A stretch of 64,000 bases of DNA from Aulosira sp. FACHB-615 (GCF_014698045.1 NZ_JACJSE010000002.1:496001-560000), one strand, 5' to 3'. Positions 52,478 through 61,679 are shown, counted from the stretch's first letter. Notes: a model not told the origin generated them from the letters alone. Numbers and translations: made by a program.

Positions 52478-55246
52478 ATGAAGCGACGCTCAACGATGGT
52501 AATAGCATTTTTACTTAGTTTTTTTCTAAGTTTGATACCTTTTTCGGGAAATGTCATTAATGCGGTGACACCAGCCGCAGTTGTTCCAGTATCGGGATTA
52601 TCTTTTACCCAAGGAGTTAAAAAAACTGTCTTAGAAAACGGTTTAACAGTATTAACGAAAGAAGTTCATACAGCCCCGGTAGTGAGTGTGCAAGTATGGT
52701 ACAAAGTTGGTTCACGCAACGAAGGTAAAGGGGAAAGTGGTATTTCTCACCAATTAGAACATTTAATGTTTAAAGGTACTAAAGAACGCCCAGTACAGTT
52801 TGGTCGTTTGTTTAGTGCTTTGGGTAGTCAGTTTAATGCTTTTACAAGTTACGACGAAACAGCTTATTTCGGCACAGTGCAACGAGATAAACTCGAAGCA
52901 CTGCTAATTTTAGAAGCAGACCGGATGAAAAATGCTTTGGTTGGGGCTGAACAACTCACCAGTGAAAAGCGTGTGGTGATTTCTGAGTTGCAAGGTTATG
53001 AAAACTCACCCAGTTATCGTTTAAATCGGGCGGTGATGAAGGCGGCTTTTCCTAATCGGGCTTATGGTTTATCTGTAGGTGGTACAAAAGCCGATGTGGA
53101 AAAATTCACTGTCGAACAGGTGCGGAATTATTACCAAACTTACTACAGTCCTGATAATGCGACTTTGGTAATCACAGGGGATTTTGCCACAGAACCTGTA
53201 CTCAAGGCGGTGAAAGAAAGTTTTGGCAAGTTGACGAAGAATCAAAAATCAACAGTTGATAGTCAAAAACCCACACCCCCCACCACTTCCAACTCCCAAG
53301 CCTCAACTCCCATAGTTTTAAAAGAACCGGGAAGTGCGGCTTTGTTGTATGTTGTCTATCCTTTACCAGATATCCAACATCCTGATGTACCAGCAATTGA
53401 TGTGATGGATGCAATTTTGACGGGGGGACGGAGTTCGAGACTTTATCAAGCTTTGGTGGAATCTGGTTTAGCAAGTTCTGTGGGTGGAAGTCCTGCGGAA
53501 TTAATTGAACCGGGTTGGTATGAAATTGAGGCGACAGCCGCCCCCGGTCAAAAGTTAGAGAAAATTGCCCAAGTTCTGCAAACCTCGCTATCAGAATTAC
53601 AACAAAAGGGCGTGAGTGCAGCAGAGTTAAACCGGGCGAAGACAATATTGCAAGCTTCTTTTGTGTTAGGCAATCAAGATATCAGCAGCCAAGCTAGTCA
53701 GTTGGGATATAACCAAACTGTGGCGGGAGATTATAAATATATTGAACGCTATTTAGCGGCGATCGCCAAAGTGACACCAGAAGATGTCCAACGAGTAGCA
53801 AAAACTTACCTTGTTCCAGCCAAAAAAACCATTGGCTTTTTTGAACCAACTCAACCAGATGGTGAAGCCGGAACCTCTAGTTCTGGTTCTGGTCGGACTG
53901 TGGAAAACTTTAGCCCTGGTCAACCTGTAGACCCGGCCGAACTGGCAAAATATTTACCGCCTGCAAGTTCATCTACAGGATCTAATCAACAACCTCTACC
54001 ACAACAGTTTTCTTTAGCCAATGGTTTGCGAGTCTTACTGTTACCTGACCGCAGTCTGCCCACAATTAATATTAGTGGTCAAATTGATGCGGGAACTGAG
54101 TTTGATAGTAATCAAAAAGCTGGACTCGCTCTTCTCACCGCAGAAAACTTAATGAATGGTACCGAAACGAAAAATGCTTTGGCTTTAGCCCAAACTTTAG
54201 AAGATCGGGGAACCAGTTTAGAGTTTAGCCCCAGCCGCGAAGGTGTCAGTATTAGTGGTGAAGGGCTTTCCGCTAACTTGCCAGTTTTAGTGCAAACTTT
54301 GGCAGATGTCTTACAAAATGCGAACTTCCCCGATGACCAATTAGAACTGAGTCGTCAACGGGCGTTAACTAATGTAAAAGTGCAGTTAGATGACCCCAGT
54401 ACTTTAGCAAGGCGCGTATTCCAACAAGCAATTTACCCAGAAAGTCATCCTTTCCACAGTTTTTCCACAGAAGCGAGTTTAAAGAGTATCACTCGTGACG
54501 ATGTGTTGAACTTTTATCGTCAACATTACCGTCCAGACACAACCACAATCGCTTTAGTGGGAGATTTTGACCCAGCGAAGGTGAAAGATTTATTCAATCA
54601 AGCTTTTACTAAATGGCAAGCTGAAGGTAAACCACCTGGGTTGAATTTGCCGAAAGTACCCCTACCAAAAACTTCCACTCGCTTGAATAAAGTGATTCCC
54701 GGTAAAGCTGAGGCTGTAACTTATATTGGTTACAACGGCATTTCTCGTAAAGACCCCCGTTTCTATGCAGCTTTGGTATTGAATCAAATTTTAGGCGGTG
54801 ATACTTTATCTAGCCGTTTGGGTACAGAAGTACGCGATCGCCTTGGTTTGACTTATGGTATCTACAGTGGTTTTGCTGCGGGGATCAATCCCGGCCCCTT
54901 CTTAATTGAAATGCAAACTGCGCCTACAGATGCCCAAAAAGCGATCGCCAGCACCCTCGCTTTACTCAAACAGTTACGGGAACAAGGCATCACAGAATCA
55001 GAATTAAATACTGCCAAACGTTCCATTACTAATAGCTACCCTGTGGAATTAGCCAATCCCAGCGAAGTTGCCAACATCATTTTAAATAATGCTGTTTTGG
55101 GTCTTTCACCAGCAGAAATCCGGGAATTTCCGCGACGCATTCAAGCTGTAAATATGACTCAAATTCAACAAGTCATCAAAGATTTAATTCAACCAGAAAA
55201 TGTGGTGATTGTCACTGCTGGCCCTGGTGAAACAGCATCCAAGTAA
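52478..55246 (+). CDS. M16 family zinc peptidase (two tandem units in one chain)
   Basis: A 922-residue insulinase-type peptidase. After a signal peptide (MVIAFLLSFFLSLIPFSG) the first unit has the inverted zinc motif HQLEH (His91, Glu94, His95) in SGISHQLEHLMFKGTKERP and the downstream Glu in SEKRVVISELQGYEN. The second unit begins near residue 505 (FSLANGLRVLLLPDRSLPTI) and lacks HxxEH, as in the usual active/inactive pair, here fused. A Gly/Ser/Pro-rich linker lies between. It degrades peptides in the periplasm. I use the ATG at 52478 over a TTG two codons upstream. Monocistronic. Confidence 0.93.
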   Translation: MKRRSTMVIAFLLSFFLSLIPFSGNVINAVTPAAVVPVSGLSFTQGVKKTVLENGLTVLTKEVHTAPVVSVQVWYKVGSRNEGKGESGISHQLEHLMFKGTKERPVQFGRLFSALGSQFNAFTSYDETAYFGTVQRDKLEALLILEADRMKNALVGAEQLTSEKRVVISELQGYENSPSYRLNRAVMKAAFPNRAYGLSVGGTKADVEKFTVEQVRNYYQTYYSPDNATLVITGDFATEPVLKAVKESFGKLTKNQKSTVDSQKPTPPTTSNSQASTPIVLKEPGSAALLYVVYPLPDIQHPDVPAIDVMDAILTGGRSSRLYQALVESGLASSVGGSPAELIEPGWYEIEATAAPGQKLEKIAQVLQTSLSELQQKGVSAAELNRAKTILQASFVLGNQDISSQASQLGYNQTVAGDYKYIERYLAAIAKVTPEDVQRVAKTYLVPAKKTIGFFEPTQPDGEAGTSSSGSGRTVENFSPGQPVDPAELAKYLPPASSSTGSNQQPLPQQFSLANGLRVLLLPDRSLPTINISGQIDAGTEFDSNQKAGLALLTAENLMNGTETKNALALAQTLEDRGTSLEFSPSREGVSISGEGLSANLPVLVQTLADVLQNANFPDDQLELSRQRALTNVKVQLDDPSTLARRVFQQAIYPESHPFHSFSTEASLKSITRDDVLNFYRQHYRPDTTTIALVGDFDPAKVKDLFNQAFTKWQAEGKPPGLNLPKVPLPKTSTRLNKVIPGKAEAVTYIGYNGISRKDPRFYAALVLNQILGGDTLSSRLGTEVRDRLGLTYGIYSGFAAGINPGPFLIEMQTAPTDAQKAIASTLALLKQLREQGITESELNTAKRSITNSYPVELANPSEVANIILNNAVLGLSPAEIREFPRRIQAVNMTQIQQVIKDLIQPENVVIVTAGPGETASK

Positions 55247-55394
55247 GGGTAATACCATTTTGGATCTTAGATTTTAGATTTTGGATTGAGACAGGCTTTA
55301 CTGGTAAGCTTTTGGGCAATTCATTTGTCGCAATCATTCTTCAATTTGGTATAACTCATCAGTGATTTAAACTCAATTCTTGATAAACAACTAG

Positions 55395-55423
55395 ATACCC
55401 GACTTATTGAATAAGTCGGGTAT
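55395..55423. terminator. Hairpin, probable terminator of the M16 gene
   Basis: ATACCCGACTTATT/AATAAGTCGGGTAT is a perfect stem followed by TTGATTT. It is a close variant of the palindrome at 31247-31277. Confidence 0.65.
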
Positions 55424-55796
55424 TTGATTTAGGGCGATTTTGATCAGCGTCTCAATTTCTTTTTCCCCCCGCCCCTACAGTCCTTATGATATCAGTTCTG
55501 GTTATTTAAATTATCATCTTGCTTTTCTCGCTGATTTGTGGGAAATTCTAATTTAATCACTAACTACTTAAAATCTATCGATTTACCGTAGTTAGTGAAA
55601 ATATATAGATAAAAGCGGCTGCCAGAGTCAGCCTAAATTCTGATGGGTAGATTATCTGCTAAGTATCAGAACATAGGTAAATCTCTGCACCTGTACACAG
55701 AAATTCTCTCACGCATCCTGTTTTGATGATGCGCCATCTGTAAGCAACGTCTACAAACAACTGCTTGTAGCGACATATCATCTTGACTTTTTTATT

Positions 55797-55802
55797 GAGG
55801 AG
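55797..55802 (+). promoter_or_regulatory. Ribosome binding site of the haloperoxidase-like gene
   Basis: GAGGAG eight bases before the ATG at 55811, one of the strongest sites in the window. Confidence 0.75.
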
Positions 55803-55810
55803 CAAATCTG

Positions 55811-57628
55811 ATGCAATTTGAATCTGAGTCAGCAAATCAAGCGCAAAACAACAGCCCAAATTCTCCAACTCGCAATTCATTTATTAAACGCTTCAGCAGA
55901 CGTTCATTTCTCAATCGCACCACAATGTTAACTGCAACTGGGGTAGTTGCAGGTGTGATGGGTTCCACAGTTTCGTCTTTCCGCAAAGAAGGCGTTGTTC
56001 AAGCTAGTGGACGAGATGTGGTTGGGCGGTTTAACTATAACAGGTTTGTAGATAGAGCCTACCGAGTTCGCTTAGAAGCCGCCAGACTAGAACGAAGTTT
56101 TCCGATTCCACCTCATCCTACCAACGGCGATGAGCAAAGGTATGCTAACAAAATTGGCAGTGATTCTAGAGGTTTGCCCCATAACCAAAGAGGTGAAGTT
56201 AACCTAGAAGCTTACAACTCTTTAACTACAGCACTTAACAGGCAAGACCCCAGCCTATATGAAAAAATTATCTTGGGTGGTACCAGAAAACTAGTCAACC
56301 CTCAAGGGCCGTTGGCAATTAGCCTTGAAGGTATCAACGCGGCTCAAATAGGCGTACCAATACCACCAGCTTTAGCCAGTGCAGCCCGCGCCGATGAAGC
56401 AGTGGAATTATACTGGCAAGCTTTACTGCGTGATGTATCTTTTTCTAAGTTTCAAGATAATACAGATGATCCGAATGTTTTAGCAGCTGTTGACGAGTTG
56501 AACAGACTGTCTGCTTTTTACGGGCCAAAAATCAATGGTCGTGTCACCCCGCAAACTTTATTTCGTGGTACTGTCAGCTACGTTGACCCCTCTGACCGTT
56601 CTGGTGGAACTCCAAGACACGTCACTCCGCCAGGGGTATTAAACGGCCCTTACATTTCCCAATTTTTACTGCGGAATATTCCTTGGGGAACACAGTATAT
56701 TTTGGCAGTAATTCGGACTGCCCTCTCCGGTAATGACTTTTTGATTGACTTTAACGAATGGCTGACTGTGCAGAATGGTGGCAATTCTGGCAGATCAATT
56801 AATTATGACCCTACGCGCCGTTATGTATCGACTGTGCGTGATTTGGGTGAATTTGCTCATATTGGTGGCGCTTTGTATTACGGGGCTTCTTTACTTCTCA
56901 GTTCCCCAGTGAGTTTACGTGACCCACTGATTGACGGTGGAATTGGCGCACCGTTAAATCCTGGTAATCCCTACGTTAACTCTCGGACACAAGTAGGTTC
57001 TGCTGCGACATTTGCCGTGGGGCATTTACAAGCACTATTAAACTTGGGAACTTCACGGGCAATTCGCGCCTCATATTGGCAGAAGTATTATGTACATCGC
57101 ACCCTGCGCCCAGAAGCCTACGGTGGATTAATCTACAACAATCTTGTCAACAGGACTCAATATCCCATTCATCCTGAGATATTAAATTCCCAAGCTTTGG
57201 CCAGAACTTACAGCAAGTTGGGTACTTATTTGCTACCGCAAGCTTATCCAGAAGCTGCACCTTTACATCCTTCATATACGGGTGGCGCTGCGGTAATTGC
57301 AGGTGTGAATGTGACATTGTTAAAGGCTTTCTTTGATGAAAACCACGTCATTCCTAACCCCGTAGTACCCGACCCCAGCGACCCAACAAAGTTAATTCCC
57401 TACACTGGTGAGCCATTAACCGTGGGTGGAGAGTTGAACAAGTTGGCAACTAATTATGCTATTGGTCGTGGTCACGGTGGTATTCACTGGCGGACTGATG
57501 GTGCAGCAGGTATAGCTATAGGGGAAGAGGTGGCTATTAGCCTATTGCGAGATGAAAGGTTAGGTTATATCGAAGATTTCCCAGGCTTTACCTTTACTAG
57601 ATTTGACGGCACCAGAATTACTGTTTGA
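55811..57628 (+). CDS. Vanadium-dependent haloperoxidase homologue with altered motif
   Basis: A 605-residue protein of the vanadium haloperoxidase/PAP2-type superfamily. The N-terminus has a twin-arginine-like export signal (KRFSRRSFLNRTTMLTATGV). Motif 1 is intact: Lys425 and Arg433 in WQKYYVHRTLRPEAYGG. Motif 2 reads LHPSYTGGAAVIAG (residues 485-498) where haloperoxidases have P-S-G-H, so the acid-base His (position 493) is Ala and the preceding Ser is Gly. Motif 3 is intact, with the vanadate-ligating His559 in GHGGIHWRTDG. The protein therefore probably binds oxoanion but may lack normal haloperoxidase activity. GAGGAG precedes the ATG. Its stop is 36 bp from a TnpB gene on the other strand. 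Confidence 0.85.
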   Translation: MQFESESANQAQNNSPNSPTRNSFIKRFSRRSFLNRTTMLTATGVVAGVMGSTVSSFRKEGVVQASGRDVVGRFNYNRFVDRAYRVRLEAARLERSFPIPPHPTNGDEQRYANKIGSDSRGLPHNQRGEVNLEAYNSLTTALNRQDPSLYEKIILGGTRKLVNPQGPLAISLEGINAAQIGVPIPPALASAARADEAVELYWQALLRDVSFSKFQDNTDDPNVLAAVDELNRLSAFYGPKINGRVTPQTLFRGTVSYVDPSDRSGGTPRHVTPPGVLNGPYISQFLLRNIPWGTQYILAVIRTALSGNDFLIDFNEWLTVQNGGNSGRSINYDPTRRYVSTVRDLGEFAHIGGALYYGASLLLSSPVSLRDPLIDGGIGAPLNPGNPYVNSRTQVGSAATFAVGHLQALLNLGTSRAIRASYWQKYYVHRTLRPEAYGGLIYNNLVNRTQYPIHPEILNSQALARTYSKLGTYLLPQAYPEAAPLHPSYTGGAAVIAGVNVTLLKAFFDENHVIPNPVVPDPSDPTKLIPYTGEPLTVGGELNKLATNYAIGRGHGGIHWRTDGAAGIAIGEEVAISLLRDERLGYIEDFPGFTFTRFDGTRITV

Positions 57629-58880
57629 CATACTCTCCACCCTTGAAGGGTGGGGATTCTAGGCTCAAACAGCGATAGCAGGCATAACCCGACTTACATC
57701 ACCTAACCCAACAGTCGATGCCCCGACTGCACAAATATTACGACTGGCGTTTTCATCCCTTGCATTTACTGATTGGCAGGATGGGCAACGCCATTCTCTA
57801 ATAGATAAATCTAACTCTTGTAGAACATAACCACAACAAGAGCAAGTCTTAGTTGATGGATACCATTGGTTGATGAAAACAAGCAATTTATTCTTCTTTT
57901 TGGCAATCCATACGAGGATTAGCACAAACTCGCCAAACGCCAAATCTGAGATTTTCCTCCCCCAAAGACGCTGCATTCCTTTGAGATTTAAGGTTTCAAA
58001 ACATAGCACATCAAACTTATCAGTTAGTTCATGTGCCAACTTCCAAAACCAATCACGCCGACGATGAGAAATATCTTCATGCTTGCGGACTAAATTTTTT
58101 CTAGCTCGTTCTCTGTTAGATGAGCCTTTTAACTTTTTGGAATGCTGTCTACTAGCATTTTTAATAGCGTTTAGGGATTGCTTAAAAAATTGGGGTGACT
58201 CAATTTTAGTACCATCCGAGCAAGTGAGAAATGTTTTGAGTCCAAAATCAAACCCCGCTATTCTACCAGTCGTGGACTTGGTTTCTGACTCAACACAATT
58301 ATCAACCACCACAACCATAAACAATTCACCTAATGGTGTACGTTTAATGGTTAAGGTTTTGATTGTTCCCTCTATCTCTCTAGACTTCCAAAATTGATAT
58401 ACTCGATGACCAATTTTTACCTTGTTGCCATTTAAAAACTTATAGCCTGCTTGTTTGAGGGTGAATGATTTGTATTTTTTAACTTTCTTAAATCCTGGTG
58501 GTCTAACTCCTTTATGATTATGTTTAAAGAATAATTGATAGGCTTTCTCGATACGTTGACAGATATCTTGTACTGCTTGAGAACCTACCGATTGCCAGAA
58601 TGGATTTTGCTTTCTCAATTTGGCAATGTGCGACTGAAGTTTTGTACAATTCAAGTGCTTGCCCCACATTCTGTAGTAGCGTTTGTGTAGAGCAATGCAA
58701 TGATTGTAGATGACCCCAGCCGCATTTATCATGCGCTTTAGGTGTTTATTTCTTTTGTGTTGATATAGCTTAAACTTCAGTGTTTTCATATTAGTATTTT
58801 ACCAAAAATCTGAAGCTAAAAACTTAGATTATTCTTAAATTAAGTAAAGTCGCCCTTGAAGGGCGAGGAACCTCAAACCC
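57629..58880 (-). mobile_element. Solo IS200/IS605-type TnpB element
   Basis: A tnpB gene flanked by hairpins of the same type: CCACCCTTGAAGGGTGG at 57637-57653 with GGATTCTAGGCTCAAAC behind it, and CGCCCTTGAAGGGCG at 58851-58865 with AGGAACCTCAAAC behind it. Subterminal palindromes in the same orientation at both ends are typical of IS605 elements. No tnpA is present, so it is an IS1341-like solo form needing a transposase in trans. The edges are approximate; the right end touches the stop codon of the haloperoxidase-like gene. Confidence 0.8.
57665..58789 (-). CDS. tnpB: TnpB, RNA-guided endonuclease of an IS605-family element
   Basis: A 374-residue OrfB/TnpB, the ancestor group of Cas12. 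An N-terminal helix-turn-helix (FKLYQHKRNKHLKRMINAAG) leads to the split RuvC nuclease with Asp181 in RIAGFDFGLKTFLTC, Glu265 in VLCFETLNLKGMQR and Asp345 in NARDENASRNI. The zinc ribbon has Cys316/Cys319 and Cys335/Cys338. All catalytic residues are present and the length is normal, so the protein may be active. TnpB cuts DNA guided by an omega RNA made from the 3' end of its own gene. ATG at 58789. Confidence 0.92.
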   Translation of the reverse strand: MKTLKFKLYQHKRNKHLKRMINAAGVIYNHCIALHKRYYRMWGKHLNCTKLQSHIAKLRKQNPFWQSVGSQAVQDICQRIEKAYQLFFKHNHKGVRPPGFKKVKKYKSFTLKQAGYKFLNGNKVKIGHRVYQFWKSREIEGTIKTLTIKRTPLGELFMVVVVDNCVESETKSTTGRIAGFDFGLKTFLTCSDGTKIESPQFFKQSLNAIKNASRQHSKKLKGSSNRERARKNLVRKHEDISHRRRDWFWKLAHELTDKFDVLCFETLNLKGMQRLWGRKISDLAFGEFVLILVWIAKKKNKLLVFINQWYPSTKTCSCCGYVLQELDLSIREWRCPSCQSVNARDENASRNICAVGASTVGLGDVSRVMPAIAV

Positions 58881-58904
58881 ATATTTTTGGTAATTTGATT
58901 GGTA

Positions 58905-58943
58905 GTTAAAAATGCGATCGCCCATATTTTAGCGATCGCATTT
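58905..58943 (-). terminator. Intrinsic terminator of the phosphodiester glycosidase-like gene
   Basis: On the minus strand AAATGCGATCGC/GCGATCGCATTT forms a 12-bp stem built of two HIP1 octamers, followed by TTAACT after the T-run. It stands 10 bp after the stop at 58953. Confidence 0.7.
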
Positions 58944-58952
58944 ATGAACAAT

Positions 58953-59885
58953 TTAATTGGATATTTTGTAAATCAAAAACACCGAACCAATTGCACCGCC
59001 ATTTTCGACATAAATTTTACCGTTGTAATATAATCCAGGCGAAGCACCCCCATCAAATAACATTCCTTCTTGAATTTTGCCTAAACAATTATTCCGAGCA
59101 ATACCCGATAAAACATCATCAAACATATCTGGTAGTAATTCTTGATTAACTTGAGAAGATTCAATAACGGAATTAGCTTTGATATCATTCACTAATAAAA
59201 TTACATAACCTCTACTAGTCGTCGCCACCATAGAGCGATTAGTTGATTCTTTACAAGCAAGTTCTCCTAAATCTTGACAAATATCTTTAAACTTACCTTG
59301 GCGATAAAATCTGCCATTTCCACCCACTAAATTGTAATTCCAAAGATTATTACTTCTTCTCCCTGCTTGAATTGTGGCGATTCGCTCTTGTGGTTTCCCT
59401 CCAGAAATACCAAAGGAAGAACGTCTAGTTTTAAATGCGCCCGAATACTCCACACCACGGGAAATATTTAAGCCTTGTGGTTTATCATCAGTGCCGATAT
59501 AATCGGCGTTAATCGCTACTAGCGGTCTTTGTCCATTTAACAGGGAATTGCGATCGCTGATAATTTCATTAAATTGCTTCGGTACATAATTTCTGATAAA
59601 TTTACCCTGTTGATTTTTTGCATAAAGCTTGTGAGATAAACCCACATTCACCTTGAAATCTAACTTTGGTGATTTAGGATTAAAAATAATCACATGATTA
59701 ATACCCTTAGTGGATTTCTGCCCTTGATTATTAGTTTTAAAAAATTCCAGGCTGAATTGAGGATTTTCACCGGGGCAAGTTTTTGCAGCTTTGGTTGATG
59801 AATTTGCTGTATCTTCTTTACAAGCAAACAACAAATTGATACTAATGCTCAATATACATAAGAGAAATATTTTCTTAATCCACAT
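58953..59885 (-). CDS. Phosphodiester glycosidase (NAGPA) family lipoprotein
   Basis: A 310-residue protein with a lipobox (ISINLLFACKED, Cys22), so lipid-anchored. The body matches the NAGPA/DUF2233 domain: NHVIIFNPKSPKLDFKVNVG, VAINADYIGTDDKPQGLNIS, TTSRGYVILLVNDIK and GMLFDGGASPGLYYNGKIYV (the DGG-x-S active region). The family contains the uncovering enzyme that removes GlcNAc from phosphodiester glycans and bacterial phosphodiester glycosidases. Extracytoplasmic glycan or teichoic-like phosphodiester cleavage is inferred. ATG at 59885. It is followed by a terminator and preceded by the terminator of the next upstream gene. Confidence 0.82.
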   Translation of the reverse strand: MWIKKIFLLCILSISINLLFACKEDTANSSTKAAKTCPGENPQFSLEFFKTNNQGQKSTKGINHVIIFNPKSPKLDFKVNVGLSHKLYAKNQQGKFIRNYVPKQFNEIISDRNSLLNGQRPLVAINADYIGTDDKPQGLNISRGVEYSGAFKTRRSSFGISGGKPQERIATIQAGRRSNNLWNYNLVGGNGRFYRQGKFKDICQDLGELACKESTNRSMVATTSRGYVILLVNDIKANSVIESSQVNQELLPDMFDDVLSGIARNNCLGKIQEGMLFDGGASPGLYYNGKIYVENGGAIGSVFLIYKISN

Positions 59886-59894
59886 ATCTAAAAT

Positions 59895-59928
59895 TATAAA
59901 AACCCGCTACAGAACGACTATAGCGGGT
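59895..59928 (-). terminator. Intrinsic terminator of the retropepsin-like gene
   Basis: On the minus strand ACCCGCTA/TAGCGGGT forms an 8-bp stem around TAGTCGTTCTG and is followed by TTTTATAATTTT, between the stop at 60081 and the next gene. Confidence 0.7.
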
Positions 59929-60080
59929 AATAATTAAAAATTCCAATTTCGGAGACTTAAATGCAAAGTTTCTCAAGTGTGTGCTGAGAGTTGCAGCAGA
60001 ATAATTTATACCAGAAATTCCACAGTACATTTAAACCCTAAATGCAATCAGACAGGGTTAATAGAATAGAGCGACATCAT

Positions 60081-60650
60081 CTAGCGCGTATGAAATTCCA
60101 CGACTGTTTGTGAAATTTTGATGTCATAGTTACCAAAGAAATCGTGACCAAGTAAGCCGATACCTGCTTTAGATGCGATCGCCACTTCCAGATTATTTGC
60201 TACAATCCCACCCGCAGAGATAGACTGAACTTTGCCTGTAGAAAATTGTACTTGGCTACCATCAGCAGTTTGCGCTTGCAGTGTACCTGTGGGTTTAACT
60301 TGCAAAGCATTAGCCATTGCTTGGGTAATCAAAGTTCCGTTAGCACCTGTATCGACAATCATTTCAAAGGTTTTTTGGTTATTAAAGGTGACATCAATCA
60401 CCGGAGTTCTACCAAAGTGACGTTTGATAGGTATCCGAAAAACCTTACCCCCAGAAGTTGCGTTGATTTTCTGAGCATCACTGCAAAGCTTGGTTAACTC
60501 CACCGTCATTCCAGAAGCAGTCACCATAAAACAAGTACCTTTATCTTCCGCTACTGCCCGGTGTGTAAATGCTGATAATATCAGCGTTGGCATTACTACA
60601 ATCAACGCCACGTTAATATTAGTAATTGCCCGTTTCCAAGCGCAGTTCAT
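60081..60650 (-). CDS. Retropepsin-like aspartic protease, exported
   Basis: A 189-residue protein with an N-terminal hydrophobic signal (VALIVVMPTLILSAF). Residues about 75-185 form a single retropepsin-type unit: the active-site triad FEMIVDTGANGTLI (Asp100-Thr-Gly) and the later hydrophobic-Gly element AGIGLLGHDFFGNY. Single-domain aspartic proteases of this kind act as homodimers. Bacterial members are thought to be periplasmic; the substrate is unknown. ATG at 60650. The stretch around residues 40-70 has two Cys that could form a disulphide. Own terminator. Confidence 0.85.
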   Translation of the reverse strand: MNCAWKRAITNINVALIVVMPTLILSAFTHRAVAEDKGTCFMVTASGMTVELTKLCSDAQKINATSGGKVFRIPIKRHFGRTPVIDVTFNNQKTFEMIVDTGANGTLITQAMANALQVKPTGTLQAQTADGSQVQFSTGKVQSISAGGIVANNLEVAIASKAGIGLLGHDFFGNYDIKISQTVVEFHTR

Positions 60651-60902
60651 TTGAGGATATTCTCCGATTGTTTATTAATATGAAAAATAAATTCTTTATT
60701 AAAATTTTAGATTGATGGTTTTAGTTACTAAATTTTACTGATTCCTCAATAAGTTTGCTGGTAAAATCCAGTATTTTTCAGGATTTATTAATGTGCAAAA
60801 TATGAGTTTTTCACCTAATAAATCTATATTATCGAGATTGAGGAACAGCTAACTTAAAGATTAAATGAAGAGTCCATAAATCTACTGAGGTGATATTTAA
60901 AG

Positions 60903-61679
60903 CTAAACACAAGAATTTGTGATGGCGTGGATAGCAGTAGCGATCGCATTTCCCACAGCCACCTCTTTCTGTTCTAAAACTACCCTCTCATCAACGTTGC
61001 GTTGAGCTACCACACCGCAAACAGCCGCCGCCGCAAATTTATACACACCCGCCATTTTGAACAATGTGCCGCATTCCATTTCGTAGTTCAAAATATTCAA
61101 CCGCCGATACTCTTCCGTAATTCCCCGGAGCGATCGCATTAAATAGGGATTGGCTGAATCAGCGCGTTCCTGTCCTTCATAAAAAGTATCAACAGATGCA
61201 GTAATTCCTAAATAATGCTCAAATCCTAACTCTTGTGCAGCCTTGACTAAAGCCACTGTCAAAAATGGATCAGCCGCCGCCGGATATTCTATAGGTGCAA
61301 TGTCATTAGCTGCACCTTGACGACACAAAGCCGCACTACTAATGACAATACTGCCGACTGGTACATGAAGTTGAATTGAGCCACAAGTCCCGATGCGAAT
61401 AATTTGCCGGATTCCCACCTGTACCAATTCATTCACCACAATACTTAAAGAAGGCGCACCCATCCCACTAGTTGCCGCTAAGATGGGGCGATGATTGGGT
61501 AAATAGCCTAAATAACTATCAAGTCCGCGATTTTGGGATAATAAACGCACATCTTGGAAATAATTTTCGGCAATCAGACGGGTGCGATCGCGATCGCCAG
61601 ATAATAAAGCAATCTCAGGCGGCGATGTCCCTAAATCCTCTTGCCCAAAACCAATGTGATAAAAGCGTTTGTTTGTCAT
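60903..61679 (-). CDS. Nucleoside phosphorylase (uridine/purine phosphorylase family)
   Basis: From the ATG at 61679 a 258-residue nucleoside phosphorylase-I family protein: MTNKRFYHIGFGQEDLG, LLSGDRDRTRLIAE (phosphate-binding Arg), ATSGMGAPSLSIVVNEL, RIGTCGSIQLHVPVGSIVIS and EMECGTLFKMAGVY (the ME-x-G ribose-binding motif). It cleaves nucleosides with phosphate into base and ribose-1-phosphate; the PSLSIVVNEL and ITASVDTFYEGQE segments look like the uridine phosphorylase branch. The frame is open to 61805, but the added 42 residues are encoded by a dispersed repeat (61757-61803). No operon partner. Confidence 0.87.
   Translation of the reverse strand: MTNKRFYHIGFGQEDLGTSPPEIALLSGDRDRTRLIAENYFQDVRLLSQNRGLDSYLGYLPNHRPILAATSGMGAPSLSIVVNELVQVGIRQIIRIGTCGSIQLHVPVGSIVISSAALCRQGAANDIAPIEYPAAADPFLTVALVKAAQELGFEHYLGITASVDTFYEGQERADSANPYLMRSLRGITEEYRRLNILNYEMECGTLFKMAGVYKFAAAAVCGVVAQRNVDERVVLEQKEVAVGNAIATAIHAITNSCV

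Larger units (their letters stand above)
55247..55810. other. Intergenic region with hairpin and operator-like palindrome
   Basis: 564 bp. It holds a TTGGATCTTAGATTTTAGATTTTGGATTG repeat (55260-55288), the hairpin at 55395-55423, and before the haloperoxidase gene the near palindrome CTACAAACAACTGCTTGTAG at 55751-55770 (16 of 20 bases match), which could be a regulator site. No gene is seen. Confidence 0.55.
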
